Below the pieces are notes generated by a model that searched no databases, was not told the DNA's origin, and saw nothing but the letters and a program-made list of their open reading frames with translations. From Enoplolaimus lenunculus (taxonomy: Eukaryota; Nematoda; Enoplea; Enoplida; Thoracostomopsidae), in the NCBI GenBank assembly GCA_030248215.1, contig JASANG010003337.1, positions 342,201-406,200 of the forward strand: 64,000 nt of DNA. The letters are read 5' to 3'. The stretch's first letter is position 1, and each line of letters opens with the position of its first letter. Position numbers and translations under genes: made by a program. This document shows, one piece after another, positions 1 to 12,500 of the stretch.

Positions 1-385
1 TTCATCGTATCGCTTTACAGTATAAATATATCTCACCGTTACCAATCGTCGACTGTTTTATTTGCCGCCATAAGCGGTCAAAACAATTGTTAATTCTTTG
101 GGCTAACGCTTTATTTTTTATGAAATGATAAAACTTTTTCGTCAAAATTGCATCAAAGGTTAAAAGGAAAACAAAATAAATTTTGTGAAGCTATGTAAAA
201 TTTTACTGAACCACTGACACAATTCCTATCGGACCCCGATCTCGATTTTCTTCTTGAGTCAGACATCCGGTTGTGACCTGCGCGACATTGACACAGATAC
301 CAGCATTTTTTGCAGTGTAGAGCCGGATATGCGGTCTCATGCTATAAAAGAACCCGTTGCTTTTCGTTTCTGTACCCCAGTTTAC

Positions 386-698
386 CAGGGTGCAACCGGA
401 CGTCAACGAAACTTGTCAAAGCCGGAAATGAGGTGAAATGATGTAGTAAAAATGATAGTTTAGTTAATTTTACCCAATATCTGCAATATATTGTTAAGTT
501 GTTCGGTTTTACGTTAATTTTCTGTGAAATTTCGGAAATTCTTTTCTGAAAACTGTGACAAAAGTGAAGCGAAACACACTACAGATAAATTTTGCTAAAT
601 TCTGCAAAAAGTTTTACTACCGAAATCGCCGGAACCTCTGGCAAAAATTCTCCTGAAGCCCGATTTTCTGCCGGAGCCAAACCTCCGGTTGTACCCTG
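386..698. mobile_element. CAGGGT-ended hAT-like MITE
   Basis: Left end CAGGGTGCAACCGGA, right end TCCGGTTGTACCCTG, an inverted pair. The core repeats CCGG-containing words and has no coding capacity. The flanking 8-mers no longer match well, so this copy is old. Confidence 0.7.
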
Positions 699-809
699 CT
701 ATTTTATTACTGAATTTATGTTCATAGTATCACTCAGATGTATGTAACGAAAACATGATTTACTAAAACAAGAATCAATTCATTGCTCATATACAACTAA
801 AATATATAC

Positions 810-1000
810 TGTAGTGACTGGAATAAGAGGGGGCTGATATTTATTTGGCATTTCCAAAGGGCAACACCCTTTTTATACGGTTACGGACTGTTATTTATTT
901 TTATCCCGGCCTCTGCTGGACCTTTGCTTATGATATATATCCGGAATTGTGTGTATATCCGTTGAATTAAACGTTTATTTTGTATCGAAAGCTTCAGCGA
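810..1000. repeat. Diverged interspersed repeat, first copy
   Basis: Begins GTAGTGACTGGAATAAGAG and continues with CTGATATTTATTT. A second copy starts at 35774 (GTAGTGACCCGAATAAGAG) and shares order and spacing of the words over about 200 bases. I could not define ends or target duplications. Confidence 0.4.
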
Positions 1001-1978
1001 TAACGTAAGGTTATACTTAATGTACTCTTATATATGTATATTTTATAGTTTCGACCTCGACTTTATTTGGTCCTGGAGTCACTTATGGTCTACAATTGCA
1101 GATAATTAACATTTATGGACTCTAAGTTGTAGGGACTCTATCCGATTACGCTCTTATTAGAAATAGGGTCTCCTTTTGATTGGGACTCAAAATGGGGGCC
1201 CTCCGCTCTTATTAACCTCCCTGTATTCAGGTCGATACAGTAAGTACATACAACGGGATTAACCTTTTCGTTTGCCCATGTCAAGAGAAATGCAAGTATT
1301 AGGCGGGCGCTGGAGGTTGAGGTCAACGGTGAAACGCAAAGAGGGGGGCCGTAAAATTTGAATTATTGCCTGCATATCATACATACTAAATAGAATTTTG
1401 GAATATATAATATACATAACGTCTATTAGTATACGACGATCACTACTTAAGATCAGAGATTTGTAAGCCAATATAAGGTGAAATTTACAGTTTGTCGACA
1501 GACCCATCATACTTGAAGTTTTTCACATGGCCAAAATGTAACCACGGCGAGGTGTTAAAGACGATCACTTGAAAAAAGTTTTACGAAATTTGGAGCCACC
1601 ACCGTAAATAACCAGTATGTTTATGTCGGATACTCGGATATCGGTTTCTGAAGGATGTTAAGTCGGCAATTCGGTCGCACCTTGGTTCATGCTAAAGATT
1701 TTCATATGGCAGAAAGAATAATTTCCACTGCGTGTTGATGCTCATTTAATTACCATTCCGTTCTTGTACATAATTTCTGCGAAATTACTACTTAACAATT
1801 TTCCAAAAAATAAAAACAAAAAACTTTCATTAATACGTAATGGATTTTACGAAAACCGTATCAGCAGAATACACAAGCCAAAATTTTTTGCTGCTAAATA
1901 ATAATTATACTATAGTATTTAGGTGCAATTTTTCGTGGCATCAGATTTTATACATTGCCGGTCAGATTTTATACATTG

Positions 1979-3150
1979 CTACATCATATATAAGTCACGC
2001 GCCGTTTGTACAATTAGACTTGTTTGATATATTAATTGATTTGCACTAACGTACACCAAACTTGCTGATTCACCTTTAAAATATTCCTTAAGAGTATTAC
2101 TAAATCGTTTAGAATATTTGACGAAATCACGTTTTCTATGCTCTACAATATCTGCATCACGCTGATTTGGTATGACTTTCAGGAGCGTATTGGTCGTATC
2201 CAATAATTTTTTGATACACGATGCAATTTCTTTTATAGTTTCAAGAAATTTGCGTCGGTCAGACATTTCATCAGGGATGCGAGCTAAAATTTTGCGTAAA
2301 TTCGCGGCGCGATACGACAGCTCAGTATATGGGACTGCAGGCGTATTAGAAGCTGTTGAGCTATGATCACCAACGGCCAATACTGGCTCAACGGTTCCGT
2401 TCCGAGCTATAGCTGAATTTGACGGTGACTGAATAGCGCCACTAGAAGCGTGATCGGACATCGCCAAGTTTGCATCGTTTTTCCCAACAATTATTGCATA
2501 GTCTGAGCTTGGTAGTTCCGCCTGCCTACGCAAGAAAGCTTCCTGGAGGTTTATCTAAAACAGAATAATTGTTCAAAAGTTACAAATATGAACACATTAG
2601 TGTTAATACGTAGTTTAAGATCCAAACCAAAATGATCTGTTACTATGAACCTTAACTACTCAAAAATCGTTGCTTTCATATCCGTAAAAGTTCGTATTGT
2701 AGGGGCAGTCGCATGGAAGAGGGTGGGGAGTGGCTGCCGACCCACCCCGTGAATTTTTTCACAAACACTTTATTTTTTACAACAAATGTGATTTTATTAC
2801 ATGGCCTAATATAAAAAATATAATATAAAAGTGCGCCCCCGCACGAAGAAAAATCCTGGGACCGCCAATGAATAGTAATTTTTTCATTGGAACAAAAATT
2901 ACAACCATTTTAAAATGAATTTTTGATTACACCTGCGTAAACTTACATGCTGCGCAAGATCGGATCTTTTTAATAATTCTTTTGTCAATTCAAGAAGGAA
3001 ACCAGGTTGCCGACTCTCAGTCCGCTCAAGGGCGCCTCGAAGTATTCGCACTGCTGTTTCATTTTTAGCTTCTAGTTTATCCAATGTCTGTACATATAAA
3101 GATGAATACACGAACGGGACAAGATTAAGGTCCTCTTGCATTCTTATCAT
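1979..3150 (-). CDS. PDCD10: Programmed cell death protein 10 / CCM3
   Basis: Two exons on the minus strand: 3150-2947 and 2554-1979, joined in phase 0 by an intron with donor GTAAGT and acceptor TTCTGTTTTAG; 259 residues against 212 in human. The N-terminal exon gives the dimerisation helices (LDKLEAKNETAVRILRGALE, QPGFLLELTKELL); exon 2 gives the C-terminal focal-adhesion-targeting-like bundle with RIPDEM near residue 160, then FLETIKEIASCIKKLLDT, FVKYSKRFSNTLKEYFKG and VSANQLIYQT, all close to human. PDCD10 is a cytoplasmic adaptor that binds GCKIII kinases and striatin in STRIPAK complexes and, in animals, acts in tube and vessel integrity. Between the two domains this copy carries about 50 extra Ser/Ala/Asn-rich residues (about 90-143). 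The ATG at 3150 is chosen because the family-like sequence starts just after it; an upstream non-coding exon is possible. Confidence 0.93.
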
Positions 3151-3409
3151 ATATTAGCAAAGTACCTATGCTGAAAATAAACTTCCGTAAATTAACCGAA
3201 ATTTAAAAATAATAAAGGTCTTTGTACCGAATTGGATAATGTAAAGCAACTGATATATACTTACCGAGTAACCAATTTTTAAGTGTCAATTAAAACATTG
3301 AGGTAACAGACACGGGCCTAAGATGTCTGCCCTAGTTATATCTGCCGTTAGTCGCGTAAATATGACTTTAAACTTGTCCACTAACGCAAAGCCCATAAGA
3401 TAAACATGC

Positions 3410-3977
3410 GGACCCATCATAAGGGTGCAACCGGAAATCCGATTTCGATTCAAATCTGGTTCTGATTCCGATTGCAGGAGTAATCGGAATCGTAATTATT
3501 CATCGTTTATAACGTGTATTAATGCAATTATGCGCGAAATTTTCCGGCTGTTCAATGAAGTACGGCATAGCGTATATCATGTAAATTGGTCTGTAGTATT
3601 ACAAGTGATAAATTGTCAGTATGTAACTTTTCCACTTAGTGGGTTTCGATTCCATGCATTTTATACCTTCGTTGAAACTAATACCGATAATTTAAGCTTA
3701 TGAACCTAGACTTTCAAAAAGCTGAGATAGAGACTGCACGAGCAACTGAAATTTTGAAGGCTTGATACTGAGACTCACTTTTTGTAAGCGCGTATTGCAA
3801 CACTTTAAGCGTTAACTACGAATCAGTTCAAACTTCAAACAGAACAAATTCGTGCAAGTAGTCCAACTTTATTTTTAAAATATATTATCACAGCCGAGAA
3901 TACAGAAATACCGGAAACGGATAGCAAAAAAATCAAATTTCAGAATCGAAACCAGACTTCTGTTGCACTATGGGTCC
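3410..3977. mobile_element. Diverged CAGGGT-family MITE
   Basis: Left end GGACCCATCATAAGGGTGCA, right end GTTGCACTATGGGTCC, imperfectly inverted, with GATTTCGATTC-like words repeated just inside both ends. The core is AT-rich and has no transposase. Confidence 0.5.
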
Positions 3978-4116
3978 TGCACCCGTACGTCACAAAGCGC
4001 CGGGAGACGCAATGCAAACCCACCCCGCTGTGGTCGCAACCTTGTGCTCAAACAATGTTTAAAGCACATTTTGAGCTGCGAAGTGTTTTACTTTCCCACA
4101 GAATTAAAGGTTAAAA

Positions 4117-4190
4117 GAGGCGGCGTGGCTCAAGGGCAGCACACTTGATTAAGAATCTTTCGGCAATGTGTCATGGGATCGAAACCTCTT
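4117..4190 (+). repeat. tRNA-like segment, possible SINE head
   Basis: GTGGCTCAAGGGC resembles an A box and GGGATCGAAACC a B box of a Pol III promoter, about 50 bases apart. Stems of a functional tRNA are not preserved, so a decayed tRNA-derived SINE is more likely than a tRNA gene. Confidence 0.3.
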
Positions 4191-5349
4191 AAGAACGCTC
4201 CTCACGTTCGCGTGCAAGCGATGAGACTAAAACCATCGTGCCCTGAACAGTCCACCTTATAAATTTTGATATGGCCACGCTTTCAAAGTTAAGCCACTTC
4301 ATGAGACATATTCATGTTTAACTTAAGTCGAAAGCAGATATTTATTTCAGAAAAAGAAAAATTGCGCTTAAAATGGTTTTCACTATTTTTAAAATATCCG
4401 CATCCGCAACTTTTTTCGCAGGATACATACACTTGAATAAATCGACATAGTTAGATGTGATAAAAAGATTTTCATTCTAATGTTGTATCAATGATCCAAA
4501 TTTTTCTACACACAACTCCAATTAACAAAATCGATACATTATACCATAGCTATGTAAATATTACTTTATTACAGCATTACTACAAAGCCATCATTGTATG
4601 TCTGTTACTCAGTAAATTGAGGCTACTGGGCTATTTTTTGATATTCGTGTTGGAAAAAATAATATTTTGTTTTATGGAAAACATTACTGCGTGTAATATG
4701 AAATACCTATGTTCAATTTGCATTTTGTTTACCTGAACCTAGGACCTTTAAATTAAGCGTGTCAGATTGTGACCAGGGGTACACAGCGTCACTGCTGCTT
4801 AGTAGCATTAAAATTTCAGTTTTCTATACGCTACGTTGTTTGCTTTGAAACTTCTCATTTCCTTAAAGAAGCTTCTATAATCATTTGAGTATATGGCCGA
4901 GACAACGAACGCAACATTGTTTAACAGGCTTCCGAACAAGTGTGGAGCGTAGCGGCAAGCATAAAAATTTGCGCACATACGGGACAAAATGAAGATAGAA
5001 GCTCAGTGTAAATTTGGGATCTTCCGTTCGGTGAAGGGCTGAGAACTTTTGAACGAATCAACATAAATCTTCAAAATTTGTGATTCTAATTCGACATGTT
5101 CATATCTCTTAGCTGGAGATACTGGGGATTCGTCGCCAACTACCAGCTATAGCGGCTGCCACTGTCAGACACATGGGATAATACATCGAGAAGGCTCGGA
5201 TTTTGGAAAATGTGGTTTAACCAATTGAAGTTTTTTCCGCGATTAATATGTAGCTATCGTTCGACACCTAAAATAATAGAGTCTAAATAGCCCTATCACA
5301 TATACAAGCTTAATAGCAAAAAGTCCGACTGAAACTAATACGTGCTGAT

Positions 5350-5519
5350 CAGGGTGCAACCGGAATTCCGGTTCCGACATTTTTTCACCTTCCCTTTCCG
5401 GTTCCGGAAAATTTTTACCAAACTTTTTATCGTCATATCTTAACTTCCACCGACCAAAATTTAATACCGCAATTGTTCGGAAGTTGAAAAAATACCGGAA
5501 CCGGAATTCCGGTTGCAGG
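5350..5519. mobile_element. CAGGGT-ended MITE, TTCCGG core
   Basis: Starts CAGGGTGCAACCGGAATTCC and ends CCGGAATTCCGGTTGCA. The right terminus has lost its final CCCTG. The core is rich in TTCCGG words. Confidence 0.65.
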
Positions 5520-5797
5520 CTTCTTGCTGACAGCACGTACAGCTAAGTTGATTTTGATTTAGATTAAGATTAAATTAGTAACAATTACGTATGCTGCTAT
5601 TCAAAAATATTGAAGCACTGTTATTCTCAATCTCAGGTGTTAACGTAAGAATAATTGTTTATCAACAGCAAGTATGAATCTAGCGTTCAGGTTAGTGGAT
5701 CTTGCGTTCGGAAAAATAACATCCACTAGTTTAAAGATTTGCGTATACATAATTCCTGTTAAACATGTGCCACAACCCGGTATATTAAAGGAGTTTG

Positions 5798-6016
5798 CTG
5801 GGTGCGACCAAATCTTCGGTTCCGGTTTTATATCCGGCAAAAACTGATATTCGTATTCGGTTTCGGTATTCGGTATAAACTTACCAGATACCGGATATAT
5901 ACGATTGACGCGCAGAATATCATAAAGATGCTTTTTACATGTGAGAGTTGTCAACATCTTGCTGCTACTACATTTCTGTGCAAATCAAAAAGTTCACGTG
6001 ATCCGGTCGCACCCTG
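5798..6016. mobile_element. CAGGGT-type MITE with perfect 8-bp target duplication
   Basis: Ends CTGGGTGCGACC and GGTCGCACCCTG, flanked on both sides by GGAGTTTG (5790-5797 and 6017-6024), which fixes the boundaries. The core repeats ATACCGG and TATCCGG words. The 8-bp duplication and CA(T)GGG ends fit hAT-type non-autonomous elements. Confidence 0.85.
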
Positions 6017-6573
6017 GGAGTTTGTACATGTGTGCAACTACGGATTACTAGTGTAAGTAAATATTGAGATGCGACACAGCGTTAGTTGAACCGATATATA
6101 TCTGTGTTGATAAAATCAGGGTCGTTATCGCTATTTGTGGGAGTATACCCATACTTAAAATTTTACTCTATGTGTTCTCTGACTAATACAGTTGAATATA
6201 TATACCTAATTGACCATTCGCTAATAAATATGTACTGCTGACGATTGGGAAGTGTGGCGCGTACACCAAACGCAAACTAGTACCTTCGTTTTGTTTGTCA
6301 GCCCATCTATTTTTAGCGACAAGTACCTATACGTATATTAGGCGAAAAACATGCCGAATCAGAATTCGCCTTTTATGCTGGATTTTGTCGGACACCAAGC
6401 CGTAGTTGAAATTAGTTTTACAGGCAGTCTAAGTTTTATGGCACGAAAATGTACCAAAGTTGCGAGCATCGGAATATACAATGCGAAATACTATTTTAAG
6501 TAGATACGTATTGTCACTAACTATATACGCTTAATAAATGATTCGAGAGGATAGAAAATAAAAACTAGTCCGT

Positions 6574-9500
6574 ATGACTGCACATGTGTTTAATATCTTT
6601 AGTACGGGTTCCGAAACATATTCTACAACAGCGTTATTGAATCCGAAGGTCTTACCTGATCAAACGGAATGTTCGTCTGGAGTTCTTGGTGGCGAATTGG
6701 ATTTTTGTCGCTTTGCTGCTGATTCAGTAATGAATGCTTTACTAAACGATGTTTGTGATACCTGCGTTTTCAACATGAAAGAACCAATTCCATCCGATAT
6801 GGCTCATATGTTAGTTTTAATTAACTGGTTTAACTTGAAGCACGATTATATATATACGTAAGTCAGGGTGACAACAAAGGTTCGGATTCGGATTCGGCAA
6901 AATTTGAGGTTCGGGATTCGGAATCGGTTGTGGAAAATCCGAATCCAAGAGCCGAATCCAACAAAGGTCAGCCATATGTTTTTCATTTTTAAGCAATAAC
7001 ATTTTTAAATACCTTGCTATAAAAATCAATATTTTTTATTTCAAGTGAGAAATCTCAGAACTGACGTCGGGACGAAATATATTAACTTATTAAAAATTAT
7101 ACGGCTGACATTGCGTTGATATTCTGAAACAAAATATAGATATATCTGAAATTAGCAAAATGCAGGATTCGGTTTCGGATTCGGAAAATTAGCACTGGAT
7201 TCGGATTCAGATTCGGTCAAATCGTGGATTCGGTGCCACCCTGACGTAAGTATATATATATGAGGTCAGGTATCAATAAATTACCGGGCTGGTAGCAAGA
7301 AATTCCGGGCGCGGAGTAGTGAGAAACTCCGGGTGGCAATTTGTGGGCAATTTTCGACGGAGGAGGTCCTCCTACCTCCTGGTTGCGTTTATCACAGTGG
7401 TTTAGAAACATTAAAACAAGAGTTGCAACCTCACATGAATGGTGTTTAAATCAGTGCCCAGTGGCACGAAAGCTATTTAAACGTTTTGAGAAGATTAGGA
7501 GACGTTACACAGTCAGTCGGTATCTGTTCACGCATGTAAAGATGCAAAAATTGCGATATTTACGGTTTCGTGGCAAGTTATGATTACACATTTTACGTAG
7601 GTGCACTAGGCGTCAGGGATCGACCGGATATTAATTTTACCGGATACCGGATCCGGAGCCGGATGGTAATTTTAGTACCAGAACCGGTGCCAGATGTTAA
7701 CCGGATACAGGATATAATTTGTACACTGTTGAAAGTATTTAAAGTCGTGCAAAAATATATATGTATTTGTGTTTATAAGATTAATTTTTGGCTTATATTT
7801 TTCATTCCATGTCAGCCACTTAAATTGCAGTCGCTGCAAAATATCAAGTATTTCGACGTGTAAAAACAGTTTTATGATATTTGGAACCAAAACCGCAAAT
7901 ATCCGGTATCCGGCAGGTTTATATCGGATGCCGGAACCGGATACGGATGTCGCTTTTTGTCGGATATTAAACAGGAACCGGATATCTGGTCGAACCCTGC
8001 TAGGCGTATGCAGGTCATGGAGTACTGCACACGATCGCTGATATACTGAATGCAGAGTGCAACTGGAATTCCAGTTCCGGTTGGGAAATCCGGTATTTTC
8101 CAGTATCTGGTTTCGGTAATAAGTTAGGTCTTTTTTCGCCGGAATTTTCTGATATTTTCGGTATTGAAAATTTTTCCTCAAGTTAAAATTTAAGAAAAAT
8201 TGGCATATCATATATCTTAACTTATTTTTCTAAATTTGTGTTAGCGTGTATTGCCAAAATTTTCAATTAACTTTTTGAGTTGCCCTGAACTGATATTACA
8301 TTTAGTTTATTACACTCGCTTTTATATGAATTTCAGGTTAAGTTAATTATTTGAAGTTCTAGACGGATTTTTGGACTATTCTGAGTAAAACTTTAACTAA
8401 GATTATCCGAAATTCACTAAAAATACATTGTAGGCGAATTTAACTTCTGTTGAAAGTGAGGCTTTACAAAACACAAAAAATAGGTAAAACATTTTACTTC
8501 GTATCGCTAATAATATATAATTAAACTATTTTCCCATTAAAAGAGGTTAAATAGCTTTAAAATTGAATTTTTCGATAACAAGTATTTTTAGTTTTCAGGT
8601 TACGGTATTTTTTAAATTTTATAATTCCAAATGCAACATGGTTGAATGTTCACGAGCGAGAAAATTTCGGTGTTTGCAATTTTCAAGTTGGGTTGCTAAT
8701 TTTAAACATAGAAAGTTTTAGATTTTCCCCCATTAAATTGTTGTGGACTTTTAGAAAACTTGTCAAAAATGGCTAAAACGAATTTTCAACTACTTCAACA
8801 TCAAGGTATGCGAAAACAAATTAGACACATGTTATTAGCAAAACCAAAAGCAATGGCAAAAGCTCTATTTCGAACTAACAATTTTTCAAAGACAAAGTTT
8901 CCCATATTCAAACGATTAGCAACAATTTGCCACAAAACAATAAAAATTCGGCTGAAGAAAGTATTTGACGCAATGTTCTTAGAGTTAAACGCATTTTTGC
9001 ATTAAATCCTGAGCATGCTATAATACAGAGGAAAATATTTTATTTTGATATATACAATATCCGGCAGCCGGTCCCTGTTCCGGGAAAAATTCAATGTTTG
9101 TATCTGGTTCAGGTATCCGCTAAATTAATATCCTGCTTCACCGTGGCACTCGCACTATGTAATACACATAATATGTTTTCAGGGCTCCGATTATTCGTAC
9201 TTCGTGCGACAATGATGTTGTTTTGCACAATGAAATTGAAACAGCTGTTGGCAATTTGATGGATGAGATCTGTACTTCCGTTGCTGGCCCTCCTATGTTT
9301 CGTTCTTTCAGCAATGATGAAAAAATGCCATTCGTGTATCACTGTTCCCCTCCAAATTATGCATTTGTACCCAATCGCGAGGCAAAGCAATTAGAATTGT
9401 TCGCACTTGATGCTGCTGGAGAGTACGTATATTTTTATATCATTATATGCATACACAAATCTATTGACTCTAGGGTGTGATGTTTTTTAAATAAATTCAA

Positions 9501-12500
9501 ACAATTGGAACCGATTGACTTAGATTAATTGAGTTTCACCTGTTTATTCTGTAATACATGTGTTGTACATGTTTACATGAATGGACCTTTAAAGTACATG
9601 TGCCAAACCAATATTGCAAAGGAACGCAACGCAACAGGAACATGGAATTGTGGAATAGGGTCGATGTTAAAATGTTAAAAATGCATAGGAGTAGGATATT
9701 AAGTTTTGTCACGTAAGCACTTTGGATACCTTAGGCCGCAGAAGGAATACTTGTGAGCTACGTTCTGCAGCGTGAAAAGCGGAACTGGATAATATCGGAA
9801 TTCGGAACAACAAATTTTAACCGGAATCGGAAACTGGAGTTCCGCTTCCGGCATTTTTTTCACCTTCCGGTTCCGGTACGTAAATAAGAAAATCTATGTG
9901 TTTCCAATTAAGGTTATTTCACCAATAATATTGCAAAAAAGAAAATTAAAATGAATTTTTCGGGGGCATGTACTTCTTATTTTCCGGTTCCGGCTCTGTT
10001 TCAGGTAATTTTTTCAGATCCCGTTTCCGGTAAATTATAATTTCGGTTGCACCCTGCTACACCAAAATGTTTACGTGACAAAGCCTAACATCTCACGCCG
10101 ATGAAATCTTAACACTTCAGCAACGACCCTATTTTTTCATGCTTTTGTAGCGTTGCGTTCAGTTGCAATATTTGTTTGCCTCGTGTTACTTATACTTCCT
10201 ATTTGTTGTTTAGGCATCGTGTATAAATATTTTGTCCGGCATCGATTCGGCGTCGCCAAAATTTTAAAATAACAGCTTTCATATTGATAGGAAACTTTTT
10301 GTTCGAATTCCGATTCTGGTATAAATTTGCTGTTCCGATTCCGGCATAACCTAGTCCCCCTTGTGTTCACTCTGTCTGACAATCAATAGGTTGTGGCTTC
10401 CATGAAAAACGTATTCTATTTTGAACTATATACGTACGTATTCAGGCAGCAATAATTGCCGTAGTGCAGTATGATGCAATGTTATTATTGAATATATGCG
10501 CCTAATTATTAAGGAAAGTCCGATTTTAGATGCGATAGTTTGACGACAGCAAAAGGATTCGATCGTGCTGTTGATTATAGCTCAGCAATTCAATTATTTG
10601 ACCCGTTCATTCCGTTAGCGCAAAGCCACGTTTCGAACCAAGCAAACTTACGAAATACTCTTTGTTCGTATGTTGAAAACAAATCAAAAGAAGAAAATGA
10701 TCTTATCACGACCTGTAATGATCGCGAGTATGTTTGAGATCATTACGTAAAAGACTATTATTTTGATGTTGATAATTAATGCGTTATTGTTAACAACTTT
10801 CATTTGGGACTTGTCAGCACGTTGAACGAATTATTGAGACCGGATATCTCTGGCTGTGGTTCTCTAAAAAATTTATTTGGTATCAGTATTGTGTTGAAAA
10901 TATAGTATAACTGCTACGCTACAATTCCTGCAACAAAATCGGTTCGTCTTCCGAGATCGTGAAAAATTAGCTTAAAACACTGATCCCTGCTATTAGGGTC
11001 ATGCAATCGCAACCTGATGTAGATGAAATTTTACGATCCCATCTTGCTAATCCGAACCGTAATTTCTCGGGGAAAAAACCTTGAACGCTCGGTTAAGTGG
11101 GTGATTCTGGTTTGTATGAGATAAAACGGCTCTTTTTAAGAATATGTATTGACATAAAAAACTGGCAAGAGCATAATATACTACTACTAAAACTGGAACC
11201 GGGACCTGCAGAATCGGAACAGTGGTATATTAGTCATCCGGCACCGTTGTTTACTTGAAGGGAAATTTATACGTTGCAGAAACTATAATAACTGATTTAT
11301 GCGATGGACGTTTTTTAGAGGGCATCATCTGTTAAGAGCACATAACGACGCTTCAGATAGCTCAGATGCCGAACTTAGTTTCCGTTCCGCAACAGACGAC
11401 TTCTGTGATATTCCGGACGGGTCTGAATACGGTTGTAGTGCAGCAAGGTAAGATTAACAAAGTTTACAGGAAACAAATAGCCTGTTCTTTTTGATATATC
11501 TTGTTTCTTGAGCTTACAGTCACTGCCCTCGGGCGGTGACTCTTGTATTCGCCAGCGATAATGAACAAATAGCCATATGGTATGAATATGATAGGACAAA
11601 ATTTTGTATATATAGATTAATAAACTGAATTCTACATTGGAATTTTTGTTGTTCAAACAATGTATTCCCATTAATGACTGTTTATTATGCAGAATAGTTT
11701 TGAATGTGGAATGACGCTTTTAGCTAAAAACACTGTTCAATGCAATATTCGGAGTAAAACAAGGCGCCCGGAATCGGATTTTGTATTACGGACTAAATTT
11801 AGTGTCTAATGGAGCTTTTCGGTTGCTTTTTAATTACAGTAAAAGGTATGAGCTCGGTAACGTTTTTAGTGTCGTTTTCGTGTTATTTTGCTAAATAGGT
11901 TTGCATGCTAAGTTTAATTGCAAAAAGGCAGGCTATGTGCGGTCAATCAGCAGCGCCACTCAGGTAAATCAGCCAACGGCACTTTGCTACCCACTGCGTC
12001 GAGAGTACGACTGCAGCCTTCAACGTTCGTTGAAGCATTATTCGCAGCTATGCATACCCTTATACTTTGTTCATCTTTGCAGAAAACATGTAAACAGATC
12101 GAAAACAACTCAGCATTTGTCTTTCGCTCCCACAAACCATGAAAGGTTAGCATATGGCGATTATACAGTGCTTATTACACAATTTCAGTTGACATCAGAG
12201 AGATATACGTACCATTCACAATTTTACCAGTCCTATTATTGACATCTTTCGACATTAAATTAGAGCAAAATGGGAGTATTTAAACTCATGTGTGTGTAAA
12301 GCAGTAGTCGTCACCACAATACGCAGCGGAAATACGACACAACTCGATCTTCATACGCCGGATGCTGTGCGGCGGGTTCGGAATACCAAAGATCTTGATT
12401 CTGCTTGCGACCGTTGCAGGGCACCGTATAACATTATTGGAGTTTTCACCAGCTGGCGGCAGTGCCGACAAAGAGAATAGGAGCCGTCTAAGGTGTACAA

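Larger units (their letters stand above)
1..1978. other. Gene-free left flank with repeats
   Basis: I see no exon supported by splice sites and coding-like composition here; open frames are short and their translations unlike any family I know. It holds one CAGGGT-ended MITE (386-698) and a stretch from about 810 whose opening (GTAGTGACTGGAATAAGAG, then CTGATATTTATTT) recurs in diverged form at 35774 in an intron of the M13 gene. It also carries the 3' flank of the minus-strand PDCD10 gene. Confidence 0.6.
3151..6573. other. Intergenic region, repeats only
   Basis: The flank between the divergent PDCD10 (minus) and 955-residue-protein (plus) genes. It contains three CAGGGT-type MITEs (3410-3977, 5350-5519, 5798-6016) and a tRNA-like segment at 4117-4190. 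The remainder is AT-rich with no supported exon. Promoters of both genes must lie here, but I recognise no TATA box or other element with confidence. Confidence 0.55.

Noticed and set aside
8760-9005. Lys/Arg-rich 81-residue frame in intron 1
   Set aside because: Sits in AT-rich intron sequence, has no splice support or family likeness, and begins with a non-ATG codon.
11901-12080. Open frame before exon 5 of the 955-residue-protein gene as part of the exon
   Set aside because: A strong acceptor (TTCATCTTTGCAG) lies at 12070-12082 and only the part after it fits the phases on both sides.
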